Shown piece by piece: positions 22,755 to 30,199 of a DNA stretch of 31,369 bases. Position numbers and translations under genes: made by a program. Position 1 is the stretch's first letter, and every line of letters starts with the position of its first letter. The stretch covers positions 1-31,369 of the forward strand of contig DHHD01000087.1 in NCBI GenBank assembly GCA_002403105.1, written 5' to 3'. The notes beneath the pieces were generated by a model. That model did not search any database and was not told where the DNA came from. It was given only the letters and a program-made list of their open reading frames with translations. The stretch is from Anaerolineaceae bacterium UBA4781 (lineage in GTDB: Bacteria; Chloroflexota; Anaerolineae; Anaerolineales; Anaerolineaceae).

Positions 22755-22780
22755 AAAAAAGACGCAGTTTTCACTGCGCC
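22755..22780 (-). terminator. Intrinsic terminator after the SorC-family regulator gene
   Basis: On the minus strand GGCGCAGT and ACTGCGTC pair over 8 bp (one G-T) around a GAAA tetraloop, followed by TTTTTT. It lies about 50 bp after the regulator stop codon and should end the PTS-regulator transcript. Confidence 0.85.
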
Positions 22781-22829
22781 AAATGAATGTAATTATTTAC
22801 CATTATTCGTTGATTAATATTATTTATAC

Positions 22830-23798
22830 TCAGTCTATCTTTCCTGAGCACATACGCAACATCTCACGTGCAGTACCATCATCAATAACCAATACATTAA
22901 ATTGATGCGCTTTTAAGCAAGCCAGAAATACATGTGCCTTTAGTGGGTTAGCACCGATGCCAATGGACCATCTGGCATTGCGAAGTACTGATAGTGGAGC
23001 ACCGATGAGTCGCTGATTAAATAGGTCATCGATCGGGATCCCATCTTCATCGATCATGCGTGATAAGGAATGCCCAATAGCACCTTTTGATTGGAAAATT
23101 GCCCGATCTTCTTTTCGGTAATAACCAGCACGCTCTAAACTAGAAAGGTTATCCATTAATGAACCAACGCTGGAAATAATAATCTCAGCTTCATCTGCTC
23201 TTTGAATTGTCTCGTGGATATGTTTTTCATTCATCAAGTGTTGTGCAATTTCAGCAGTTTCAACAACAGCAGGTGCTTGCAGATAACGATAAGTGCCACC
23301 AAGAACTCGCGCCATTTTTTGAGCCAATTCCGGTCCATCAATTGCCGGATCGCCAAAACCAAGTCCACCCATTAATTGAATTACTTCAATATTTTCATAA
23401 TTGAAATTATATTCTGAGAGTTCACGCACCAAGTAAGAGAGTGTTACGCCAAAACTAATTCCAATGGTTAAATTATCATGTAATATTTGCGAAAGAAATT
23501 CAGCTGCGGCAAAACCGACATTGATAAACGATTGTTCATTACTCATTCCACCAGAAACAACAATAGCTTCTTTGAGATTAAATACATGTTTAATTTTTTC
23601 TGCGAGAGAAGGAAACTTTTCAACGGGTCGCTTAATATAGATACGAACAATTCCCGATTCAATTGCTTCTGCCAAAAGACGTGATACAGTAGATCTTGAA
23701 CAATCCAAGGCTTTAGCAATTTCAAATTGGCTCAATCGCTGCTCATAATACATTTCTGCAGCTCGAATCATATTTGTCTCTTTTGAACTCAATCGCAA
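22830..23798 (-). CDS. SorC/DeoR-type sugar-binding transcriptional regulator
   Basis: This is a 322-aa DNA-binding regulator controlled by a phosphorylated sugar. The N-terminal helix-turn-helix (about 12-50) reads MIRAAEMYYEQRLSQFEIAK then CSRSTVSRLLAEAIESGIVRI, as in SorC, DeoR of Bacillus and CggR. The C-terminal sugar-isomerase-like effector domain includes GISFGVTLSYLVREL, VIQLMGGLG and a final VLVIDDGTAREML. The start is a TTG at 23798, backed by GGAGGA five bases upstream; a later ATG (codon 10) would cut into the helix-turn-helix. It is the last gene of the IIB-IIC-IIA-regulator operon. It is the natural candidate to bind the TTTCAT/ATGAAA palindromes upstream of both arms of the cluster. 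Confidence 0.93.
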   Translation of the reverse strand: MRLSSKETNMIRAAEMYYEQRLSQFEIAKALDCSRSTVSRLLAEAIESGIVRIYIKRPVEKFPSLAEKIKHVFNLKEAIVVSGGMSNEQSFINVGFAAAEFLSQILHDNLTIGISFGVTLSYLVRELSEYNFNYENIEVIQLMGGLGFGDPAIDGPELAQKMARVLGGTYRYLQAPAVVETAEIAQHLMNEKHIHETIQRADEAEIIISSVGSLMDNLSSLERAGYYRKEDRAIFQSKGAIGHSLSRMIDEDGIPIDDLFNQRLIGAPLSVLRNARWSIGIGANPLKAHVFLACLKAHQFNVLVIDDGTAREMLRMCSGKID

Positions 23799-23823
23799 AA
23801 TATCCTCCGCTTTTTTCTTCTGA

Positions 23824-24282
23824 TCAGGATTGAAAGAATTCTATCAACAATTCACGTATTTGCCATACCTCAGTCGATGAACGGGTAGCATCAATATTCC
23901 TTGTTTCACTGCAGAACATTGCCATATCGCGCAGTGCCTCCATATGTTCTTCTTTATTTGGAGCAGCAAAACAAAAGATTATATCTACTGGATCATTTTC
24001 TGGCACATCGAATTCGACAGGTTTTTTTAATGTAATGAGAGAAAAACATGTTTTCAAAACACCCATATCTGGTCCAGCATGTCCCAAAGCAAGCCCAGGG
24101 GCGATCACCACATAAGGACCTAATTCCTTAACAGTATTAATTATTGCATCCAAATAACGTGGTTCAACGCCATCGTCATCAATTAATAGTTGACCTCCTT
24201 GCCGCAATGCTTCTTCCCAATTGTTGGCAGAAACTTTTAAACGGATCATCTTTTCTTTGAGAAGATCAATCAATGATGCCAT
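23824..24282 (-). CDS. PTS sugar transporter subunit IIA (mannitol/fructose fold, ascorbate-type)
   Basis: This is the cytosolic phosphocarrier that takes phosphate from HPr and passes it to IIB. At 152 aa it matches UlaC/SgaA-type IIA proteins. The phosphorylatable His68 lies in VIAPGLALGHAGPDMGV, where related proteins have APGIAMPHARP. Further conserved segments are VEFDVPENDPVDIIFCFAAP and EEHMEALRDMAMFC. The ATG at 24282 follows AAAAGGA with slightly long spacing. An out-of-frame ATG lies 7 nt upstream and could reduce initiation. A strong hairpin (24324-24363) separates it from the upstream IIC gene, so its expression may differ from IIC. The regulator gene follows after 25 bp. Confidence 0.93.
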   Translation of the reverse strand: MASLIDLLKEKMIRLKVSANNWEEALRQGGQLLIDDDGVEPRYLDAIINTVKELGPYVVIAPGLALGHAGPDMGVLKTCFSLITLKKPVEFDVPENDPVDIIFCFAAPNKEEHMEALRDMAMFCSETRNIDATRSSTEVWQIRELLIEFFQS

Positions 24283-24318
24283 TTTTCATTAATCCTTTTT
24301 CATTCAATTTCTGTTTAT

Positions 24319-24369
24319 AAAAAGGGGCTCCATGGAACAAGTAAATCACAATCATGGAGCTCCTTTTTT
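24319..24369 (-). terminator. Strong bidirectional hairpin between PTS IIC and IIA genes
   Basis: GGGGCTCCATG (24324-24334) and CATGGAGCTCC (24353-24363) pair over 11 bp (one G-T) with an 18-nt loop. A-runs and T-runs flank it on both sides, so it looks like an intrinsic terminator on either strand. Lying inside the operon, it probably lowers downstream expression or protects the upstream mRNA end. Confidence 0.8.
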
Positions 24370-24416
24370 GTTCATGCTGAAATATTAAGTTACTTCAGCT
24401 CTACCACAAATTAAAA

Positions 24417-25739
24417 CTATACTCCGTAAGGAGGAACCGGTAATCCGAATAGATTGCCGATGAAACGGAGTACAACAGTAATGGCAGGCCAGATTGTCGC
24501 CCAGTCAAAGTTGCCCATCCATCCGCCGACTAAACCAGACATCGGAACCATCAAGGCAGAACCTAAGACTTGAATGACACCAGTGATGAAGCAGAAGAAA
24601 ATAACTGCTTTCCAACCACCAAATTTGTTAGCGAATACGCCAATTGGGCCACCATCAAAGAACAGCGGTACGAAACCGGCAATAATGAAAACAGGTGACT
24701 TGAATACGATCAAGCCAATGATCGCGACAAGCTCGCCAACCGTGGTGATCAAGAATCCAAGGATCCAAGCATTGGGAGAGAATGGGAAGAGAGCGGGGCA
24801 ATCAACACCAACTACTGCATTCTTGAGCAACTTTTCAGAAATTCCTTTGAAGGAATTGGCAATTTCGGCAACGAACAAGCGCACACCTGTTAAGATAACA
24901 GTAATGTAAACAGAGAAAGAAGTTGCAGTCAAGAAAATATAGAGAAGCCAGTTTGTACCAGCGGCCATTTCAGTCACTGCTGGAATTCCCATTGCGATCA
25001 TGATGGCAAAGATGAAGACAAACATAATAACTGTTGTCGCAATAATATTGTCATCAAGAATCGCCAGCCAGCTGGGTAATTCAATTTTCTCAAGATCGTC
25101 TTTTTTTGGATCACCAAACAAATGCGCAAATTTAGATGTAATCCAATCCATCAGCATTTGTTGATGGCCAATTGTAAATCCAGCGTTGTTTGTAACAGCA
25201 GCGGTAGGTTTGATCAATGCATGAGAACCTATCGTCCAATAGAGGCCTACCAGAGCACCAGCGATGAGGATCGAGGGAAGAAGGGGTAATCCAAGGGTGT
25301 ATACAACGATCCAGGTGGCAATTGCAGACTGTTGGAACATGATGTGACCAGTCAAGAATACACTACGGAAAGCACCGATCGCGACGAGAAAGATATTTAC
25401 AGCAAGGGCGATCAAAATTACATATCCGACCCAAGACTGTCGATCTCCAAGTGCTTCGAGAGCCATCGGGAATCCAACATACCCATCAATGATTGTTCCT
25501 TGAATACCAAAGCGTTCGGAAAGAGCAAGCATTATGGGGCGGAAGGTGTTGATCAGTTGACCTGATCCTAACTGTAAGATCATGATGCCAACCGTCGTTT
25601 TGATTGCGCCTGACACAACTGTTGTCCATGGGCGTTTCAAGAACATATACCCGATGGCAACGATGATGGCCAATAGCAACTGGGGTTTAACAATAATTTG
25701 ATTAAAAAACACATCCCAAATAGTATATAGAACTTGCAT
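24417..25739 (-). CDS. PTS transporter subunit IIC, ascorbate (UlaA/SgaT) family
   Basis: This membrane permease component of a phosphotransferase system imports and phosphorylates its substrate together with IIB. It has 440 aa and about 10-12 hydrophobic segments. The UlaA-like start has YMFLKRPWTTVVSGAIKTTVG, followed by GTIIDGYVGFPMALEALG, HIMFQQSAIATWIV and FTIGHQQMLMDWI. The C-terminal half contains FFDGGPIGVFANKFGGWKA, conserved in the family. The substrate in known members is L-ascorbate, but paralogues import other sugars or sugar acids. No UlaG or UlaD is encoded here, so another substrate is quite possible. The ATG follows AAAGGAG. The IIB gene is 83 bp upstream. Confidence 0.93.
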   Translation of the reverse strand: MQVLYTIWDVFFNQIIVKPQLLLAIIVAIGYMFLKRPWTTVVSGAIKTTVGIMILQLGSGQLINTFRPIMLALSERFGIQGTIIDGYVGFPMALEALGDRQSWVGYVILIALAVNIFLVAIGAFRSVFLTGHIMFQQSAIATWIVVYTLGLPLLPSILIAGALVGLYWTIGSHALIKPTAAVTNNAGFTIGHQQMLMDWITSKFAHLFGDPKKDDLEKIELPSWLAILDDNIIATTVIMFVFIFAIMIAMGIPAVTEMAAGTNWLLYIFLTATSFSVYITVILTGVRLFVAEIANSFKGISEKLLKNAVVGVDCPALFPFSPNAWILGFLITTVGELVAIIGLIVFKSPVFIIAGFVPLFFDGGPIGVFANKFGGWKAVIFFCFITGVIQVLGSALMVPMSGLVGGWMGNFDWATIWPAITVVLRFIGNLFGLPVPPYGV

Positions 25740-25822
25740 TTCAATCTCCTTTCAATTCATCAACTCTATCAATAAAATTTTTCATCCTAACAAAAATAAT
25801 GAATGTTTTTTCACCTCCTTTT

Positions 25823-26128
25823 TCATTCTGAAAGATTTGCAACAAAACTCTTGAGCTTCTCTGTAAGCTCAATTTTGTCCAGAATATTCGTGCAAAGAAT
25901 TACAGGTTTTCCTTCTGGAATAGCATTTTCAATAGCCTTAAAAAAAGTTGTGCTCGTTATTACAACATCAGCGAATGGCATCATACCTGCTGCCTGTGCT
26001 ACACTCGTTGATTCCACAATTCCACGTACTTTCAGGTCAGCCAGGACGGATTCAACATTCATTTTCACAATCATACTGCTGCCTAATCCATGTCCACACA
26101 CTACCAGCATTTTTAATGATCTTGCCAT
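25823..26128 (-). CDS. PTS transporter subunit IIB, ascorbate/lactose type
   Basis: This small phosphotransfer protein of 101 aa passes phosphate from IIA to the incoming substrate. The phosphorylated Cys11 lies in the P-loop MLVVCGHGLGSSMIVKMNVE, very like UlaB. The rest is a four-strand Rossmann-like fold, ending KIELTEKLKSFVANLSE. The ATG at 26128 is preceded by GGAGTAATTGA. It is the first gene of the minus-strand operon and is read divergently from the creatininase-like gene. General PTS proteins (Enzyme I, HPr) are not in the window. Confidence 0.93.
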   Translation of the reverse strand: MARSLKMLVVCGHGLGSSMIVKMNVESVLADLKVRGIVESTSVAQAAGMMPFADVVITSTTFFKAIENAIPEGKPVILCTNILDKIELTEKLKSFVANLSE

Positions 26129-26224
26129 TCAATTACTCCTCGGTGATTTTTTAAAAATATTATCTCATGCTTGATTATGCAAATAATTTCATGTTATGCG
26201 TAATATTTTATCAATATATCATTA

Positions 26225-26260
26225 TTTCATATGAAAGTCAATTATATCAATCTTTGACTT
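26225..26260. promoter_or_regulatory. Candidate operator in the divergent PTS/creatininase region
   Basis: TTTCATATGAAA (26225-26236) is a perfect 12-bp palindrome, and AAGTCAA (26235-26241) with TTGACTT (26254-26260) forms a second inverted repeat next to it. A TATAAT at 26266-26271 reads towards the creatininase gene. The TTTCAT/ATGAAA halves recur at 27237-27251 before the phosphotriesterase gene, which suggests a shared regulator. The remaining 100 bp towards IIB are very AT-rich. The best minus-strand promoter there is TTGATA, 17 bp, TGAAAT, and it is weak. Confidence 0.5.
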
Positions 26261-26308
26261 AAGATTATAATAAAGACAGATTGCATTAATTTTAGGAGGT
26301 ATGTGATT

Positions 26309-27055
26309 ATGAAAAATCCAATTTTATATTCAACAATGACCTGGCTTGAGTTTGTCGATTATGTCAAGCAAAAACCTTGCGCATTATTACCCATTGGATC
26401 CGAAGAGCAGCATGGTCCTCATATGCCGATGAGCACAGATTCGATCATGGCGCAATATTTTGCCGAAGAAATTTCGAAACAAACAGGAATTCTAGTATTA
26501 CCGCGCATTTCATACAGCACACTCTTTTCTTTACGGCGCTTTCCTGGCACACTTTATGTAGAAGAGGAGACATTCGTTCAGCAACTTCTTGATCTTGCAA
26601 AAGCTCTTTCAAGCCATGGGATTGATTACGTATATCTGATTTTAGGGCATCATGGAGCAATGAATTCATGTAAATCTGCAGAGCGTAAACTTGTGGCTCA
26701 GAATTCCAAGTTGCGCTTTTTTGTTTTAGCATTTCCTGGTATTAAAGAAGCCATCCAAGAACACTGTACCTCTAAGAGATGGATCAAGGATCTCTTCCAT
26801 GCAGAAGAGGTGGAAACATCCATGCTCCTGGCTGTACGTCCAGATCTGGTACATATGGATAAAGCTGTTTGTGAATATCCAGAAATCAATCCCTTTTATG
26901 GCAATGTATCAGGTTATTGGAATGAGACTTGTAAAAGCGGGGTCTTTGGTGATGCCACAGTCGCGTCGGCAGAAAAGGGACAAAAGATCATCAATGCAGT
27001 TCTCAAACAATCTGTTCGTTTGATCATTGATCATCAAGCAAGCCTTGTAAAGTAA
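26309..27055 (+). CDS. Creatininase-family amidohydrolase
   Basis: This is a metal-dependent hydrolase of the creatininase fold, 248 aa. Metal-binding and catalytic motifs are present: PIGSEEQHGPHMPMSTDSI (Glu33, His35, Asp44), LILGHHGAMNS, and HAEEVETSMLL. Family members open cyclic amides or act on formamides (creatinine, mycofactocin precursor, formylaminopyrimidines). Here the neighbours are sugar-PTS and epimerase genes, so a lactam- or lactone-like sugar derivative is a reasonable guess, no more. The start is ATG 26309, because AGGAGGT ends 8 bp before it. GTG 26303 is too close to that site and ATG 26301 is followed by a stop. Confidence 0.9.
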   Translation: MKNPILYSTMTWLEFVDYVKQKPCALLPIGSEEQHGPHMPMSTDSIMAQYFAEEISKQTGILVLPRISYSTLFSLRRFPGTLYVEEETFVQQLLDLAKALSSHGIDYVYLILGHHGAMNSCKSAERKLVAQNSKLRFFVLAFPGIKEAIQEHCTSKRWIKDLFHAEEVETSMLLAVRPDLVHMDKAVCEYPEINPFYGNVSGYWNETCKSGVFGDATVASAEKGQKIINAVLKQSVRLIIDHQASLVK

Positions 27056-27101
27056 GTGCAGCTAAATCATCTATCTTGGTGTTACTGATTTGCCTAATAG
27101 G

Positions 27102-27139
27102 GATTCAAAAGCTCGCTGAATAATACGAGCTTTTGAATC
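27102..27139 (+). terminator. 14-bp hairpin after the creatininase gene
   Basis: GATTCAAAAGCTCG (27102-27115) and CGAGCTTTTGAATC (27126-27139) pair perfectly with a 10-nt loop. No T-run follows (AACATACATTTC), so termination may be inefficient. mRNA 3'-end protection is an alternative. Confidence 0.5.
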
Positions 27140-27232
27140 AACATACATTTCAATAAATTTTCTATTTCAAACAAATAATTGTTACTAAAATCTTGATATA
27201 CAGTGAAAAAGTATAATTCCGGATAAATAGAC

Positions 27233-27271
27233 TATATTTCATTCTATGAAATATATTTCTTATGATATAAT
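27233..27271 (+). promoter_or_regulatory. Promoter and palindromic operator of the phosphotriesterase operon
   Basis: TATATTTCAT (27233-27242) and ATGAAATATA (27246-27255) are perfect inverted copies around TCT. An extended -10, TGA-TATAAT, follows at 27263-27271. There is no consensus -35 box; the palindrome occupies that position, as expected for an operator. Transcription would start near 27278. Confidence 0.6.
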
Positions 27272-27368
27272 ATTTTCATTCTTAGACAATTATTCTATTT
27301 ATTGTTATTTACCACAATATAGAATATTGAACTTACTTATTAGGTAGATCAAAAAAAGGAGAGACGAT

Positions 27369-28334
27369 ATGGCAATTGTTAGAACAGTGTTAGGAGATGT
27401 GGACGCCAAAGAGTTGGGAATCGTTGATGCCCATGATCACCTCATCCGAACAGGTGGTTTAGAGATTATGAAGAATGGAGAAGATTGGCGTCTCAATAAT
27501 GTCGAGAAATCAATCAATGAAACTCGACTTTTTGCAAAAGCGGGTGGCAAAACCATTGTGGATATGAACCCCATCAGTAATGGTCGTGACATCAGAATGC
27601 TGGTGCAGATCGCAAAAGCAGTGCCTGAAGTTCATATAATGGCTTGCACAGGTTTTCATGAAGGTCGCATTTATGATAATGTCATTCACTGGTCTGCAAC
27701 TTATGAGATTAACCGCATCGCTGATCTGTTAGTTGCCGATATTGAAGAAGGCATTGACATTTACGATTATAACGGTCCCTATGTAGAGCGAAGTTCGGCG
27801 AAAGCCAGCTGTATTAAAATCGGAACAGCCTATGGTTTAGTTACACCTATTGAAGAAAAACTAATGAAAGCCGCTGCCATTGCTCAAAAAGAAACCGGTG
27901 TTTGCATTAACACTCACACCTCTGGTGGCACGATGGCTTATGAACAGGCAGAACGGTTGATCAGTTACGGCGTGAAACCCGAAAAAATCGTGCTCGGTCA
28001 TGTTCAACGAAATCCCGATATGTGGTACCACAAAAAGATCGCTGGCATGGGCGTCAATTTCATGTATGATGGATCCTACCGTATCAAATATTTACCCGAT
28101 AGCTCTCGAGCAATGCTCATTAAAGAGATGATCAAAGCCGGATATCAAAAACATATTTGCCTCGGAACAGATGCAGGACGCTGCACCTATCATAAATCCT
28201 GGGGGGGTGGAACCGGCATAGATTATGACGAAACCGTTTTCATGCCTCGCTTGCGCGAAGAAGGTGTATCAGAAGAAGCCATTCAGGATATCTACGTAAA
28301 CAATCCCGCCCGTTATTTCTCCATTGAAAAATAA
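27369..28334 (+). CDS. Phosphotriesterase-family hydrolase, probable sugar-lactone phosphate lactonase
   Basis: This is a binuclear-metal TIM-barrel hydrolase of 321 aa. All metal ligands are visible: His22 and His24 (VDAHDHL), the carbamylated-type Lys150 (CIKIGTAYG), His183 (NTHTSGG), His211 (VLGHVQRN) and Asp268 (LGTDAG). Homologues found beside PTS genes in other bacteria include lactonases for phosphorylated aldonolactones, so I infer a ring-opening step on the PTS product, the position UlaG holds in the ascorbate pathway. True phosphotriesterase activity is unlikely to be its role. The start follows AAGGAG with good spacing. The BtpA-like gene follows 61 bp later, across a terminator-like hairpin. 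Confidence 0.9.
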   Translation: MAIVRTVLGDVDAKELGIVDAHDHLIRTGGLEIMKNGEDWRLNNVEKSINETRLFAKAGGKTIVDMNPISNGRDIRMLVQIAKAVPEVHIMACTGFHEGRIYDNVIHWSATYEINRIADLLVADIEEGIDIYDYNGPYVERSSAKASCIKIGTAYGLVTPIEEKLMKAAAIAQKETGVCINTHTSGGTMAYEQAERLISYGVKPEKIVLGHVQRNPDMWYHKKIAGMGVNFMYDGSYRIKYLPDSSRAMLIKEMIKAGYQKHICLGTDAGRCTYHKSWGGGTGIDYDETVFMPRLREEGVSEEAIQDIYVNNPARYFSIEK

Positions 28335-28344
28335 ACTGTGCTGC

Positions 28345-28378
28345 GAAATCTCCTCTCTCAAGGGGAGATTTCTTTTTT
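28345..28378 (+). terminator. Intrinsic terminator between the phosphotriesterase and BtpA genes
   Basis: GAAATCTCC (28345-28353) and GGAGATTTC (28364-28372) form a perfect 9-bp stem, followed by TTTTTT. It lies between two same-strand genes with only 17 bp left before the btpA-like ATG and no room for a new promoter. It should therefore act as a partial terminator or attenuator. Confidence 0.8.
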
Positions 28379-28395
28379 CTCATTGAAAGGACATT

Positions 28396-29199
28396 ATGAC
28401 CTGGTTTAACGAAGTTTTCCATAAAGAAAAAGTAATCATTGCCTCCATGTATCTGCCCTCATTACCGGGCAGCTCTGATTATCAAAAAGGAACCTCTCTT
28501 TCAAAAATTATCGATTACACCCATTCAGAATTGAAAGCTCTTGAAGATGGGGGAATGGATGGAGTGAATATCGGCAATCAGCAAGACTGGCCTTATCAAG
28601 TGGGTGTTGGACCAGAAACTCCCGCACTGATCAGCAAGATCTTGTGTGAAGCAACCCGGGGCTTGAATATTCCGATCGGAATTTCCATCTTTTGGGATGA
28701 TCTGGCTGCCATTGCCATCGCCAAAGCGATAGGCGCAAAATTTGTACGCGGTGTTTTCCGCGGTTCTTATGCAGGTGAAATGGGTTTGATGAATTTGAAT
28801 TCTGCTGATGCCATCCGATTTCGAAAATTGATCGATGCAGAAGATGTGAAATTAATGTTCATGCTTCGCCCGATCCTTTGTAAAGCAACCACTGATCGCG
28901 GTTTACTGGCTGAAGTTAAAGACGCTCTATGGGCTTCAAAACCGGATGCTTTTGCATTGTGCGGCCCGATCCCGGGTGAGTCACCAACCATGGAAGAATT
29001 AAAAATCGTGAAAGAAGCCAGCAAGATCTGCCCCGTGATCATCAATAATGGCACCACGCCAGAAAACATTGGGGAGGTTTTATCTTATGGCGATGGTGCA
29101 GTAGTTGCGACTCATTTGCGGAAAGATAAAAAAGCCTCCAATCCATTCGATCGTGATAAAGTGCGCGAGTTTATGGACATTGTCGAAAAGAATCGTTAA
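28396..29199 (+). CDS. BtpA/SgcQ-family TIM-barrel protein
   Basis: This 267-aa protein belongs to the BtpA family. That family was named for a factor affecting photosystem I in cyanobacteria, but it includes SgcQ of the E. coli sgc PTS operon. Visible features are VIIASMYLPSLPGS near the start, ALEDGGMDGVNIGNQQDWPY, IPIGISIFWDDLAAIAIAKA, a late NNGTTPENIGEVLSYGDGAV and the phosphate-binding-like C-terminal VVATHLRKDKK. The exact reaction is not known to me. Co-occurrence with PTS and epimerase genes, here as in sgc, points to a sugar-phosphate enzyme. The ATG is preceded by GAAAGGA. The epimerase gene follows after 31 bp. Confidence 0.88.
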   Translation: MTWFNEVFHKEKVIIASMYLPSLPGSSDYQKGTSLSKIIDYTHSELKALEDGGMDGVNIGNQQDWPYQVGVGPETPALISKILCEATRGLNIPIGISIFWDDLAAIAIAKAIGAKFVRGVFRGSYAGEMGLMNLNSADAIRFRKLIDAEDVKLMFMLRPILCKATTDRGLLAEVKDALWASKPDAFALCGPIPGESPTMEELKIVKEASKICPVIINNGTTPENIGEVLSYGDGAVVATHLRKDKKASNPFDRDKVREFMDIVEKNR

Positions 29200-29230
29200 G
29201 CATCTTTTTTTTGACAGCGAAGATCTCTCA

Positions 29231-30085
29231 ATGAATGACCATCCAAAGAATTTAATTGGAATTTATGAGAAGGGTCTGCCCTACTCTGCTACCTGGGCAG
29301 AACGGCTTTGCATGGCAAAGAAAATCGGTTTCGATTATGTTGAACTTTCCATCGATGAGGATGAAAACAGGATCCAACGTTTGGATTGGTCAACCACTCA
29401 AAAGCGGGATCTTCTCGCAATATCACAGGATATTAATATTCCCTTTCGCAGCATGAGCTTAAGCGCCCATCGTAAATATCCCCTCGGCAGTGCCGATCCG
29501 CAAACACGCTGCAAAGCGAAGGATATGTTCGCCAAAGCGGTTGATCTGGCAAGTGAGCTAAATATTCGGATTCTACAGATAATGGGATACTGGGTTTTTT
29601 ATGAACCGATCCGATCAGAATCCAGAGATTTCTTCTTGGACGGTTTACGCTGGGGAACGGAAAAAGCAGCCAAACAGGCAATTATGTTGGGCTTGGAAAA
29701 TGTGGAGAGTCGAGAACATATCAGTTCGATCACGCAAGCGATGGAGTATGTGCAAGCCATCAACTCTCCCTGGTTTCAACTGTATTCTGATTTTGCCAAT
29801 TTGTATGCATTGAATTATGACGTACCAATAGAACTTAAGAAGGGGAAGGGGCATTTCATTGCCATGCATGTCAAAGATGCCAAACCCAATCAAGTGCGCC
29901 GCATCCCATTTGGTGAAGGCAGTGTGAATTTTCTGGAGTCTTTCAACACACTGGCAGAATTAGATTTTCATGGTCCATTCCTCATCGAAATGTGGAATGA
30001 TAATGCTCCGGAATCAGAGCAAATCATTAAAACAGCTTTTCAGAAAACACGTTCTTTTCTGGAGAAGAGCAAATATAAAAATTAA
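29231..30085 (+). CDS. ulaE: L-ribulose-5-phosphate 3-epimerase (UlaE/SgbU-like)
   Basis: This is a xylose-isomerase-fold epimerase, expected to interconvert L-xylulose 5-phosphate and L-ribulose 5-phosphate. The 284-aa protein aligns throughout with E. coli UlaE: LIGIYEKGLPYSATWAERL, FDYVELSIDEDENRIQRLDW, SLSAHRKYPLGS, and NSPWFQLYSDFANL. The metal ligands fall at nearly the same positions as in UlaE: Glu156, Asp187, His213 (IAMHVKDAKP) and Glu253 (FLIEMWND). The open frame extends back to 29105 inside btpA, but the ATG at 29231 matches the family start; its Shine-Dalgarno sequence is weak. UlaD and UlaF equivalents are absent, so the flanking steps must be encoded elsewhere or differ. Confidence 0.93.
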   Translation: MNDHPKNLIGIYEKGLPYSATWAERLCMAKKIGFDYVELSIDEDENRIQRLDWSTTQKRDLLAISQDINIPFRSMSLSAHRKYPLGSADPQTRCKAKDMFAKAVDLASELNIRILQIMGYWVFYEPIRSESRDFFLDGLRWGTEKAAKQAIMLGLENVESREHISSITQAMEYVQAINSPWFQLYSDFANLYALNYDVPIELKKGKGHFIAMHVKDAKPNQVRRIPFGEGSVNFLESFNTLAELDFHGPFLIEMWNDNAPESEQIIKTAFQKTRSFLEKSKYKN

Positions 30086-30199
30086 TAGAAACAAGAAGCG
30101 TTTTTGAAAAAGTCGGCTTACGAATGTATTCCAGATATCGTTAAAATGCAGTCACCCATGCGCCTAAAACACAGAAAAAAGAAGCACAGAAAAAACACC

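Larger units (their letters stand above)
27056..27368 (+). other. 313-bp AT-rich intergenic region between creatininase and phosphotriesterase genes
   Basis: There is no credible ORF here. It contains a 14-bp perfect hairpin (27102-27139), a 23-bp palindrome (27233-27255), an extended -10 promoter (27263-27271) and a leader of about 90 nt before the next gene. The base composition is clearly more AT-rich than the surrounding genes. Confidence 0.7.

Noticed and set aside
24574..24909. A 111-codon plus-strand ORF inside the PTS IIC gene
   Set aside because: It is antisense to conserved membrane-protein codons, has no ribosome binding site and no recognisable domain.
29105..29230. A longer N-terminus for the UlaE-like protein
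   Set aside because: This stretch is the btpA coding region read in another frame and has no similarity to UlaE. The family start matches 29231.
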